Shown here piece after piece: positions 15,827 through 23,708 of a DNA stretch of 64,000 nucleotides (position 1 is the first letter of the stretch; each line of letters opens with the position of its first letter). Below the pieces are notes generated by a model. That model had not been told where the DNA came from. It ran no database searches and was given only the letters and a program-made list of their open reading frames with translations. A program made the translations under genes and the position numbers. Origin of the DNA: Embleya scabrispora DSM 41855 (GTDB lineage: Bacteria; Actinomycetota; Actinomycetes; Streptomycetales; Streptomycetaceae); NCBI RefSeq assembly GCF_000372745.1, contig NZ_KB889561.1, forward strand, positions 62,811 to 126,810. Direction: 5' to 3'.

Positions 15827-18453
15827 GCACCGCGGCAATCCACGTCGACCCCGCGAGCCGCAGGAGCCGGCGCACCATCGGGGCCGCGCTCGCCGCCGCA
15901 CCCGCCGGCGCCGAGATCCTGATCGCCCCCGGCGAGTACCCGGAGAACCTGCGCCTGGAGCGGCGCGTGGTCCTGCGCGCGGAGAACGGCGCGGGCACCG
16001 TCGTACTGCGCGCGCCCACCGGCATCGCCCTGACCGTCGCCGCCCCCGACTGCCTGGTCCGCGGGCTCGTCCTGCGCGGCGCCGACCCGGCCGAGCCGGT
16101 GGTGCGGGTGGAGGACGCGGCGGGCCTGACGCTGACCGGGTGCGAACTCGACCAGGGCCGGGTGGACGTGGTCGGCTCGACGAGCGCGGCCGGTGCCGCG
16201 CGCAATGCCGCGCTCGGGTTCGCCGACACCCTGGAGGCCGACCTGGGCGACCCGACCGGCGGCGGCGTCCTGGTGATCCGCCGCAGCCGGCTGCACGGGG
16301 CTCGACACGGCGCGCTGGTCCTGGCGGGCGATGCCCGGGCCCGGGTCGAGGACACGCTCCTGGAGACGATCGACGGCATCGGCGTGGCGCTCTCCGACCA
16401 CGCGGTGCTGATCGCCGACCGATTGCGCGTACGCGACACCTCCGGCTCGGCACTGCGGGTACGCGGCGACGCCCGGTTGTTCGCCCTGGACAGCACCCTC
16501 GACCGCGCCGGACGCAACGGCGTCCTGGTCGAGGACCGCGGCGAACTCCGCCTCCTCGACTGCCGGATCCGCAACGCGGGACGCAGCGGCGTGCAGGCCG
16601 AACACGAGGCCCGCGTACAGCTTCACGACTGCCGGATCACCGACGCCAAGGCCGCGGCGATCGCCGCAGGTGGCGCCGCGCGGCTCGTCGCACACGGCTG
16701 CCGGATCGACGCACCGGCCGCCAACGGCGTCGTCGCGCTCGGCGTATCCAAGGTGACGGTGACCGCGTCGCTGGTCGCCCGCACCGGATTCACCGCGGTG
16801 CACGTCGGCGAGCACGCCCGGGCCCGGCTCGGCGGTTGCCGGCTCGACGCGAGCGAGGAACACGGCCTCGCAGTGGTGGGGGGCGCCGAAGCGGAGGTCG
16901 TGGACACCACCGTCTCGGGCGCCGGCATGTGCGGCGTGCACGTGGCCGACGAGGGCCGGCTGACCATGCACGCCTCACGCGTCGAGGGCGGCGAGACAGG
17001 GGTGCGGCTGCGCTCGTCCACCGAGTGCGAACTGCGCGAGTGTGTGGTGAGCCGGCCCCGCCGGACCGGCGTCGAGATCGGCGTCGACGCGGTCGCCACG
17101 CTGTACGCGACCAGGATCGCCGAGACGGGCAGCGCGGGGATCAGCGTCGGGTCCGGCGCCCGGCTGCGCATGGACGGCGGCGGCATCTTCGCGGTCGCCG
17201 GCAGCGGATTGGTGCTGGACCGCGACGCCGAGCCGACGGTGCGCGGCATCCGGGTGGACGGGACCGGGAAGAACGGCATCCTGTTCGGCGAGGGCGCAGG
17301 TGGGCTGATCGAACACAGCGACCTGTCGGCGTGCGCCTACCCCGCCCTGCACATCGGCCGCGACGCCGAGCCGAAGTTGGTCGGTTGCCGGGTCTTCGAC
17401 TGCGCGCGGGACGTCGGCTGGGCCGACGGCGCCCGCCCGGTATTCGAGGACTGCGTGTCGGTCCGGGTCGACACCTCGTCCCTGCCCGACCAGTCGCAGG
17501 ACTCCCCCCACACACCACGACGACCCGCGGCGCCGGCCCCGGGCGGCGGGGTCGCCCCGGCGGGCGGGACGCCCGCCCCCGCCGCACCGGCGGCGGTCGA
17601 CCTGGCCGAACTGGGCGAGGCCCCGCCACCCCCGGAGACCCTGGACGACCTGCTCGCCGAACTCGACGAACTCGTGGGCCTCGGCGGCGTGAAGCGCGAC
17701 GTCGGCGGCATGGTCAAACTGATGCAGACGGTCCGCATGCGGCAGGAGGCCGGCCTGCCCGCGCCGCCGCTGAGCCGCCACCTGGTCTTCGCGGGCAACC
17801 CGGGCACCGGCAAGACCACCATCGCGCGCCTGTACGGACGACTGCTCAAGGCCCTCGGGCTGCTCGAACGCGGCCATCTGGTCGAGGTCGACCGCAGCGC
17901 ACTGGTCGGCGAATACGTCGGGCACACCGGCCCCAAGACGACCGAGTCGTTCAACCGCGCCCGCGGCGGCGTGCTGTTCATCGACGAGGCGTACGCCCTC
18001 GTGCCCGCCGGCGTGGCGAACGACTTCGGCGGCGAGGCCGTCGCGACGCTCGTCAAGCTCATGGAGGACCACCGTGACGAAGTCGTCGTGATCGTCGCCG
18101 GATACCCCGGCGAAATGGAGCGGTTCATCGCGTCGAACCCGGGTCTGTCCTCGCGTTTCACCCGCAGCCTGCTGTTCGACGACTACTCGGCCGAGGACCT
18201 GGTGCGCATCGTCGAGCACCACGCGGGCCGGCACCGCTATGAACTCAGCGTCCCGGCGCGCAAGGCGCTCGGCGAGTTGTTCGCCCGGATGCCGCGTGGC
18301 GCGCAGTTCGGCAACGGCCGCACCGCGCGTCAGGTGTTCCAGCAGATGACCGAACGCCAGGCCATGCGTATGGCCGAGATCGATACGCCCGACGCGCGGC
18401 AGCTCGTCGTCCTCGACGAACTGGACCTGCCGCGATTGGTCGGCTCCGACTGA
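15823..18453 (+). CDS. Right-handed beta-helix protein fused to an EccA/CbxX-type AAA+ ATPase
   Basis: The 876-aa product starts at an ATG overlapping the stop of the giant gene, so the two are translationally coupled. Residues ~1-550 are a pectate-lyase/NosD-type parallel beta-helix: over 15 turns of about 23 residues of the type G.xVxVxxxGxxxLxxCxI, for example SGVQAEHEARVQLHDCRITDA. After a Pro/Ala linker (560-600) comes a CbxX/CfqX-family AAA+ domain with Walker A GNPGTGKT (658-665), Walker B VLFIDEA (from 717) and an SRF box with the candidate Arg finger (GLSSRFTRSL). EccA of mycobacterial ESX systems is in the same AAA family but carries TPRs in place of the beta-helix. The likely role is an ATP-driven chaperone or unfoldase for the giant protein or the Esx-like substrates. 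The domain calls are clear; the role is inferred. Confidence 0.85.
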   Translation: MSTAAIHVDPASRRSRRTIGAALAAAPAGAEILIAPGEYPENLRLERRVVLRAENGAGTVVLRAPTGIALTVAAPDCLVRGLVLRGADPAEPVVRVEDAAGLTLTGCELDQGRVDVVGSTSAAGAARNAALGFADTLEADLGDPTGGGVLVIRRSRLHGARHGALVLAGDARARVEDTLLETIDGIGVALSDHAVLIADRLRVRDTSGSALRVRGDARLFALDSTLDRAGRNGVLVEDRGELRLLDCRIRNAGRSGVQAEHEARVQLHDCRITDAKAAAIAAGGAARLVAHGCRIDAPAANGVVALGVSKVTVTASLVARTGFTAVHVGEHARARLGGCRLDASEEHGLAVVGGAEAEVVDTTVSGAGMCGVHVADEGRLTMHASRVEGGETGVRLRSSTECELRECVVSRPRRTGVEIGVDAVATLYATRIAETGSAGISVGSGARLRMDGGGIFAVAGSGLVLDRDAEPTVRGIRVDGTGKNGILFGEGAGGLIEHSDLSACAYPALHIGRDAEPKLVGCRVFDCARDVGWADGARPVFEDCVSVRVDTSSLPDQSQDSPHTPRRPAAPAPGGGVAPAGGTPAPAAPAAVDLAELGEAPPPPETLDDLLAELDELVGLGGVKRDVGGMVKLMQTVRMRQEAGLPAPPLSRHLVFAGNPGTGKTTIARLYGRLLKALGLLERGHLVEVDRSALVGEYVGHTGPKTTESFNRARGGVLFIDEAYALVPAGVANDFGGEAVATLVKLMEDHRDEVVVIVAGYPGEMERFIASNPGLSSRFTRSLLFDDYSAEDLVRIVEHHAGRHRYELSVPARKALGELFARMPRGAQFGNGRTARQVFQQMTERQAMRMAEIDTPDARQLVVLDELDLPRLVGSD

Positions 18454-18499
18454 CGGCGCACCCCGCGTCGTCAGCTGTCGTGCCCATGGAGGAGAGCCC

Positions 18500-19465
18500 G
18501 TGTCCGAACCCAACGAACCCGGCGCGCACGTCGGTTCACCCGCGCCCTCGTTGGCGCAGGCGTACGCTCGCCGCCCGGCCCGGCCCCGACGCGGTCTGCT
18601 GCCGGGGCGTCGGGTGTGGGTGTCCCTCGGCTCGGCCGCGGGCATCGCCGCCGTCACGACGCTGGCCGTGGCCCTGACCCCGAACGGAGCGGGGGGCGAT
18701 GCGGCGGGCGGCCGGACGGTCGCCGCCGCGGCCGCGGGGGCGCCGGGGGGTGCGTCGCCCGGTGGGGCCGGGGTGGCCGGGCCGCCCGGGGCGCCCGGGT
18801 CTTCCGGGTTGCCCGGGGCGCCCGGGGCCCCTGGGGTACCCGGGGCGCCTGGGTCCCCCGGATCGCCCGGATCACCCGGTTCTCCGCCCGGAGAGTCGCC
18901 GACGGGCGCCGGGGCGACCCCACCCGCGGCCGGCCCCGAGGCGCCCGCCGCGGAACGACCGCCTGCCGCCGGGCTGCCCGCGACGAAGCCGCAAGCGCCC
19001 CGGTCGACGCCTCGTGCGCCGGCCGAGACCGTCGCAGCGCAGCCCAAGGTCGCGGCACCCCCACCCGCTCAGCCGCCGCGCCCGAACGCCCCGGGCAACC
19101 CCCTGCGTAATCCGGCCTCCGGAAAGTGCCTGAGCGGGTCGGCGGGTTCCGACGGCACGCCGCTGATCCTGTGGTCGTGCAACGGTGACGTGAACCAGAC
19201 GTGGGATATCCGATCGGACGGCACGATCCGCACCAAGGGCCTGTGCATGGACGCGGCGTGGGGCTCCACCGCGAGCGGCACCGTGGTGCAACTCGCGTAC
19301 TGCAGTGGAAACCCCGCCCAGCAGTTCGCGTTGCGCGGCAACACCATCTACACGAAGACCGCCAACATGTGCGTCGATCTCTGGAACAACAACGCCGGGG
19401 ACGGCGCGGCGGTCCGCCTGTATGCCTGCCATGGCACCTGGAACCAGGCCTGGATGCGCGGCTGA
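18500..19465 (+). CDS. Membrane-anchored collagen-like stalk with C-terminal ricin-type lectin domain
   Basis: A 321-aa protein starting at GTG, 4 nt after a strong GGAGGAG; an out-of-frame ATG overlaps the ribosome site and is not used. Order: Arg-rich cytoplasmic N-terminus with an N-terminal Pro/Ala segment; one membrane helix (about 37-56, VWVSLGSAAGIAAVTTLAVAL); a Gly-X-Y stretch of about 12 triplets (GPP GAP GSS GLP GAP GAP GVP ...); a Pro/Ala linker; and a ~120-residue beta-trefoil with the three QxW-type motifs QTW, QQF and QAW and paired Cys. Such lectin domains bind carbohydrate. The whole looks like a rod that projects a sugar-binding head from the membrane. It is the last gene downstream of the giant and AAA+ genes (46 bp gap) and may hold or display the secreted product at the wall. 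Confidence 0.8.
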   Translation: MSEPNEPGAHVGSPAPSLAQAYARRPARPRRGLLPGRRVWVSLGSAAGIAAVTTLAVALTPNGAGGDAAGGRTVAAAAAGAPGGASPGGAGVAGPPGAPGSSGLPGAPGAPGVPGAPGSPGSPGSPGSPPGESPTGAGATPPAAGPEAPAAERPPAAGLPATKPQAPRSTPRAPAETVAAQPKVAAPPPAQPPRPNAPGNPLRNPASGKCLSGSAGSDGTPLILWSCNGDVNQTWDIRSDGTIRTKGLCMDAAWGSTASGTVVQLAYCSGNPAQQFALRGNTIYTKTANMCVDLWNNNAGDGAAVRLYACHGTWNQAWMRG

Positions 19466-19936
19466 GACCGGCCGGTCGCGGCCGCGCGTACGGGGATCCG
19501 GCCGGTGCCGAGGAGCCGGCGGCGGCCCGGTCGGCGCGGTGACGGCCGAGGTGGGCGCGCCGGATCGCGGCGGGCCCACCCCGGGCGGTCCGGGCACGGA
19601 ACGACCGCCCCCGGTCGCGCGGCGCGTGCGCCGATGCGTTTCGAGCCGATCCATTCGGATGGGTGACGCTTGAGGCGCGGGTCGGGGGGCAGATGTGCGG
19701 GCACGACGGCGTCGGCCTCGACGGAAAGGATCGCCGACTCCGGAGAAGTGGGCACGTCACGGCCCCGCCCCAGGGGATTCATGGCATGCCCGCAGGCGCG
19801 TCGCGCGCTCGTGGACCGTCCGGACGAGAACGTGGCCGAGGTATCCGTCCCGGTGGTTCATCCGCCCGATTCGACCCGAAGTACCGTCCGCCGTCGCCCT
19901 CGTACCCCCGAGGAGCCCGTACCCCTGAGGAGGGTC
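19466..19936. other. 471-bp stretch without a confident gene
   Basis: It lies between the lectin gene and the chosen start of the HATPase gene. The HATPase frame stays open back to 19670, so an N-terminal extension (including MACPQARRALVDRPDEN) is possible, but codon use there is mixed and the encoded sequence is not part of the HATPase fold. I see no terminator with a long stem, no palindromic operator and no RNA gene. Confidence 0.4.
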
Positions 19937-20608
19937 ATGTCTCGCCTTCGTCGTTCCCTCGTCCGGTGGCGCGTGCCACGACGGACCGGTGCTTCCGGGC
20001 AGGCCCGGAGCGCGGTGCGGAGCACCCTCGCCGACTGGGGCTGGGACGAGGATCGCGTCGCGTCTGCCGTCCTGGTCGTGTCGGAGCTGTTGACCAACGC
20101 ACAGTTGCACACCGACGGTGAGGTGGTCCTGACCCTGCGTCGGACCAGGCGCGGGGTGCGGCTGTCCGTCGCCGACACCGACCCTCGAATGCCGACCCGG
20201 CGCGATACCGGGCCGAACCACGAGGGTGGCTTCGGGCTGCACATCCTCGACACCATCACGACCGGCTGGGGCGTTCGGACGCGCCGGGCGGGCAAGACCG
20301 TCTGGGCCGACATCGACGCCTTCTCCCCCCTCGCTTCGCACCTTGCGCGGCGATCGGATCCCGATGGGACGGTCTCCGCGATCCGAGCGATCCTCCGGTC
20401 GCGGTGGCGAGCTGGTCCGATGGCGGCCCGCCGCCGGGTCCCGGTGGGCCTACCGGCGGCGGAGGTGTGGCGACGGGTCGGCGCGGTCGGTACGGCGCTG
20501 CGCGTGGGCCTGCCCGCCACGGCGCGGCGCCTGCGGCACACGCGCCGACCGGGGGCGGGCCTGATGCTCGTGAACGTCCTCACCGCGGCTCGGCCCTCGG
20601 CCGCCTGA
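19937..20608 (+). CDS. Anti-sigma-factor-type ATP-binding protein (HATPase_c)
   Basis: A 223-aa protein of the RsbW/SpoIIAB-like GHKL family common in streptomycetes. The N-box is VVSELLTNAQLHTDGE (with the Asn of the ELxTNA motif). The G1 box is VADTDPRMP. The glycine-rich lid is GGFGLHILDTITTGWGV. Such proteins bind partner sigma factors or anti-sigma antagonists, or act as Ser/Thr kinases. The domain ends near residue 135, and a basic ~85-residue C-terminal extension (RSRWRAGPMAARRRVPVGLPAAEVWRR...) is unusual for the family. The ATG at 19937 follows AGGAGG by only 3 nt; it is preferred because it puts the usual ~30 residues before the first domain helix. The gene converges on a PP2C/SpoIIE phosphatase gene 27 bp away, a natural functional partner. 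Confidence 0.8.
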   Translation: MSRLRRSLVRWRVPRRTGASGQARSAVRSTLADWGWDEDRVASAVLVVSELLTNAQLHTDGEVVLTLRRTRRGVRLSVADTDPRMPTRRDTGPNHEGGFGLHILDTITTGWGVRTRRAGKTVWADIDAFSPLASHLARRSDPDGTVSAIRAILRSRWRAGPMAARRRVPVGLPAAEVWRRVGAVGTALRVGLPATARRLRHTRRPGAGLMLVNVLTAARPSAA

Positions 20609-20635
20609 GCAGGAGACCTCCGGCTCGGGGTCGGA

Positions 20636-21874
20636 TCAGGTGTGGGCGCCGCCGTGCCATTGCAGGAGCAGGATGGTGGCGTCGTCCTGGAGCTGGTCCT
20701 GGTGGTATTCGCGGAGCGCGCGGATCAGTCGGCGCAGGGTCTCGGGCGCGGGGAGGCCATCGGCTATGTGGCGGATGACGAAGTCCACGAACCGGTCGAG
20801 CCCGAAGACCTCACTTTGCGGGTTGCGTGCCTCGGTGACGCCGTCGGTGTAGAGCAGGAGCCAGTCGCCGGGTTCGAGCTGTTCCTCGTACAGCGCGACG
20901 GGCAGGCCCATGTCCGTACCCATCGGGTGGGCGGGCGGGCGTTCCAGCGTGGCGACCCACTGTCCGTTGCGGACCAGGACCGGTGGGTGGTGGCCGCGGT
21001 TGACCCAGGTCAACAGGCCGGTGAGCAGGTCGAGTTCGGCGATGATCGCGGTGGCGTAGCGACTGCGGCCGAACTGTTCCAGGAGGGCGGCCTCGATCGC
21101 CTCGCTCGTCCGCACCAGGCCCACCCCGTGGCGGCGGCTGCTGCGGCAGCCGGCCAGCGCGAGAGCCACGGTGAGGCCGGCGGAGGTGTCGTGGCCCATC
21201 GCGTCGAAGACGGCCAGGTGCGCGGTGTCGCCGTCGACCGCGTACTCGTACGCATCGCCGCCCATCTCGTACGCGGGTTCCAAGGCCGCGCTGACGGTGG
21301 CCTGTTCACCGGCGAAGGAGCCCGGCGGCATCAGGGTCCACTGCATCTCGGCGGCGAGGCCCATCGGACGGGTGCGGACCAGGCGCTCGTAGGAGTCGCT
21401 GTACGCGCGTTTGCTCACCAGGAGCAGCCCCACCAACAGGGCCAGGTCCAGCGCCCGGTCCACGGCGCCGTCGTCGACGTCGTCCGTCTCCAGACCCAGC
21501 ACACCCAGGCGTTCGGCCCCGTCCGCCAGGGGCAACCACAGACGCCTCGTCCGCGCTTCCCGGGGCTCGTCGTCATCGTCCGCGCCGGTCGGGGACTCCA
21601 CGGGCTCGGCGCTCTGGAACGCCCGGCCGGCCAGCGTGGCGTCCACTCGCAACTCCGCCTCGGGCGCCTCGTCCCCGACCCCCTCGTCCGCGTCGCGGCC
21701 CGGAAGCAGGCGCAGCAGTTGTTGTTGCACGTCCACGAGGTAGATCAGCGGGCGCGCAAAGCCTTGCGGTCGGGCGTACTCGGCGATCAACCCCGGAAGG
21801 TCCTCCAGAACGGCGTGCCGACTTGCCCGGAGCAGCCCACCCGCCGTGGCCGCACCGTTCGAAAGAGACTTCAC
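20636..21874 (-). CDS. PP2C-family Ser/Thr phosphatase (SpoIIE/RsbU type) with N-terminal sensory region
   Basis: 412 aa from a GTG start. The N-terminal ~170 residues form a GAF-like region (LWLPLADGAERLGVLGLETDD) ending in a helical linker. The C-terminal ~240 residues are the SpoIIE domain with metal-binding motifs in order: EMGGDAYEYAV, AVFDAMGHDTSAGL, YTDGVTEARN and QDDATILLL. MQWTLMPP marks the domain entry typical of the streptomycete group. Such enzymes dephosphorylate anti-anti-sigma factors to free a sigma factor. The gene lies tail-to-tail with an anti-sigma-type HATPase gene. No STAS antagonist or sigma factor is adjacent, so its targets are unknown. Confidence 0.9.
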   Translation of the reverse strand: MKSLSNGAATAGGLLRASRHAVLEDLPGLIAEYARPQGFARPLIYLVDVQQQLLRLLPGRDADEGVGDEAPEAELRVDATLAGRAFQSAEPVESPTGADDDDEPREARTRRLWLPLADGAERLGVLGLETDDVDDGAVDRALDLALLVGLLLVSKRAYSDSYERLVRTRPMGLAAEMQWTLMPPGSFAGEQATVSAALEPAYEMGGDAYEYAVDGDTAHLAVFDAMGHDTSAGLTVALALAGCRSSRRHGVGLVRTSEAIEAALLEQFGRSRYATAIIAELDLLTGLLTWVNRGHHPPVLVRNGQWVATLERPPAHPMGTDMGLPVALYEEQLEPGDWLLLYTDGVTEARNPQSEVFGLDRFVDFVIRHIADGLPAPETLRRLIRALREYHQDQLQDDATILLLQWHGGAHT

Positions 21875-22018
21875 ACGGCGTCCTGTCCTGATTCGGGCCC
21901 GATCCCCGGCGGTCGATCACAACGACGTCGGTCGGCCATCGCCGATCGGGCAGCGTCCAAAAATAACAGAACGACCCGGCGGACCGCCCGCGGACCCCGG
22001 ATCCGCGTGTCGCCATAC

Positions 22019-22657
22019 TCAGCCGCCCTCGGGCCCCGGATCCGGGTGGGGGTTCCGTCCGGCGACGGTCGTGCGCAGGACCTCGATCCACCAATCGAGC
22101 ATGTGCTCCCGTGCGGCCGTGTCGAGCCCGACGCTCCGGCGGAATTCATCGCCGAACAGGGGATCCGTCGCAACGGCTTGATGCAATGCGGCCACCGTCA
22201 GCCGGAGCGCCTCGCGTGTCGGCGGCGTGCGTCCGGTGGCCGCGCAGTGCCGCCGCGCCCGGGCGTGCAGCCGCTCCACCACCTCGTCGAGCAGTCCGCT
22301 GCCGGTATCCCGCCGGCCGGACCGATGCAGCGCGAGCGCCAGTTCGGCATAACCGTCGGCGTACAGCGCGGCCAGCGCGCGCACCAGGTCGGCGGGGTCG
22401 TTCGGGCCGTCGGTCCAGGCTTCCAGCACGGCGTGCAGTTCCGCCTTCAGCTTGGCCCCGCCGAATCGCAGCAGCGACTCCAGGAGTTGTGCACGCGTGC
22501 CGAAGTGGTGGTTGATCGCGGCATCGGACACCCCGACCTCGGCGGCGACGGCGCGCACCTGCACGGCGGCCGGGCCGCCCGCGGCGAGCAGCTTGCCCGC
22601 CGCTTCGAGGATCATCCGCCTGGCGTCCTCGGGGTTGCGTCGCACTCGGGTAGCCAC
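22019..22657 (-). CDS. TetR-family transcriptional repressor
   Basis: 212 aa, GTG start. An N-terminal TetR helix-turn-helix (residues ~10-56: DARRMILEAAGKLLAAGGPAAVQVRAVAAEVGVSDAAINHHFGTRAQLLESLL) is followed by an all-helical ligand-binding half with no clear subfamily. It is divergent from an alpha/beta hydrolase gene. The 85-bp gap holds two palindromes sharing the half-site ACCTTG, so autoregulation and control of the hydrolase are likely. The ligand is not evident. Confidence 0.9.
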   Translation of the reverse strand: MATRVRRNPEDARRMILEAAGKLLAAGGPAAVQVRAVAAEVGVSDAAINHHFGTRAQLLESLLRFGGAKLKAELHAVLEAWTDGPNDPADLVRALAALYADGYAELALALHRSGRRDTGSGLLDEVVERLHARARRHCAATGRTPPTREALRLTVAALHQAVATDPLFGDEFRRSVGLDTAAREHMLDWWIEVLRTTVAGRNPHPDPGPEGG

Positions 22658-22668
22658 GCGCCGATTCT

Positions 22669-22686
22669 ACCTTGACCGCTCAAGGT
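22669..22686. promoter_or_regulatory. TetR operator 1 (ACCTTGA-N4-TCAAGGT)
   Basis: A perfect 7-bp inverted repeat, ACCTTGACCGCTCAAGGT, 11 bp upstream of the TetR start codon, so a bound repressor would block its own expression. It shares the ACCTTG/CAAGGT half-sites with the second palindrome, whose centre is 27 bp away. Confidence 0.8.
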
Positions 22687-22689
22687 AAT

Positions 22690-22719
22690 CCCCTTACCTT
22701 GAGTAGCCAAGGTAAGGGG
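22690..22719. promoter_or_regulatory. TetR operator 2 (12-bp arms, CCCCTTACCTTG-N6-CAAGGTAAGGGG)
   Basis: A perfect 12-bp inverted repeat around AGTAGC, ending 23 bp before the GTG of the alpha/beta hydrolase. It contains the same ACCTTG half-site as operator 1. It is long enough to be bound by two dimers or to act as a high-affinity site. Confidence 0.8.
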
Positions 22720-22742
22720 CGGGGCACGGAGAAGGAGGCCCT

Positions 22743-23627
22743 GTGTACGGGCGTTCCACGGTCTCGGCGATGACCGAGTTGGCGACGACCCTCGGAGTCA
22801 CGATCCACGATCCGACGCCGCCCGACGAGTTCCGCTTCTCCCGTGCGGGCTGCCGGTTGCACGGATTCGACTGGGGCGGGACAAGATTTCCGGTACTCCT
22901 GCTGCACGGCGGCGGGTTGACCGCGCACACCTGGGATTTCGTCTGCCTGGGCCTGCGCGGCGCGGCCCGACTGGTCGCGCCGGATCTGCGTGGTCACGGC
23001 GACAGCGACTGGTCCGACGACTACCGCATCGACACCATGGCGGCCGACGTCGTCGCCGCGGCCGACCACCTCGGCTTCGACCGGTTCCATCTGGTCGGCA
23101 TGTCGCTCGGCGGCGTGGTCGCGGCCCACGTCGCCGATTCGCGGCCCGACCGGGTGGAGCGGCTGGCGCTCGTCGACGTCGCACCCGGCGTGGACTTCGA
23201 AAGCACCCGGCGGATGCGGGCGTTCATGACCGGGCTCGGTCCGGTGCGGGATCTCGAGACGGTGGTCGAGGCCGCGATGCGGGTCAATCCGCGCGCCCAC
23301 CGTACGGGTGTCGCCTACCGCGTGGGCACACTCTTTCGCCGTACGCCCGACGGCGGTTGGGTCCCGAAGGGCGATCCGCGTCCTCCCGACTTCCCCACCA
23401 TTCTCGCCGCCATGGATCGGCTGGCCGCTCGGCTGACCGGCGTGCCGGTTCTGCTGGTACGCGGCGGACGCAGCAAGGTACTCCCCCAGGCCACCGCCGA
23501 ACACCTGGTCGGGCGCATTCCGGACGGGCGACTCGTGGTCGTACCGAACGCGGGACACAACGTCCAGGAAGACAACCCGCCGGCTCTGATCGCCGCGCTG
23601 CGCGCCTTCCTGACCCACCGCCCCTGA
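22743..23627 (+). CDS. Alpha/beta hydrolase
   Basis: A 294-aa single-domain alpha/beta-hydrolase fold enzyme. The oxyanion-hole motif is HGGG (55-58), the nucleophile elbow is GMSLGG with Ser121, and the catalytic His is probably in NAGHNVQ (about 272). No signal peptide, so cytoplasmic. The substrate is unknown; the layout is that of general esterases, C-C hydrolases and haloperoxidase-like enzymes. AGGAGG lies 6-7 nt before the GTG start. It is divergent from a TetR gene, with two matching operators between them, so it is probably induced by a compound it degrades. Confidence 0.88.
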   Translation: MYGRSTVSAMTELATTLGVTIHDPTPPDEFRFSRAGCRLHGFDWGGTRFPVLLLHGGGLTAHTWDFVCLGLRGAARLVAPDLRGHGDSDWSDDYRIDTMAADVVAAADHLGFDRFHLVGMSLGGVVAAHVADSRPDRVERLALVDVAPGVDFESTRRMRAFMTGLGPVRDLETVVEAAMRVNPRAHRTGVAYRVGTLFRRTPDGGWVPKGDPRPPDFPTILAAMDRLAARLTGVPVLLVRGGRSKVLPQATAEHLVGRIPDGRLVVVPNAGHNVQEDNPPALIAALRAFLTHRP

Positions 23628-23646
23628 CCGAACGCCGGGCACCACA

Positions 23647-23692
23647 CGCCGCCGTGCCCGCCTCCGGAACAGCGGAGGCGGGCACGGCGGCG
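23647..23692. terminator. Bidirectional terminator hairpin with perfect 20-bp stem
   Basis: A perfect 20-bp inverted repeat (CGCCGCCGTGCCCGCCTCCG and its complement) encloses the loop GAACAG. It sits between the convergent hydrolase and MMPL transporter genes, 19 bp after one stop and 16 bp after the other. Confidence 0.88.
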
Positions 23693-23708
23693 GGGCGGTA
23701 CCGCGGGG

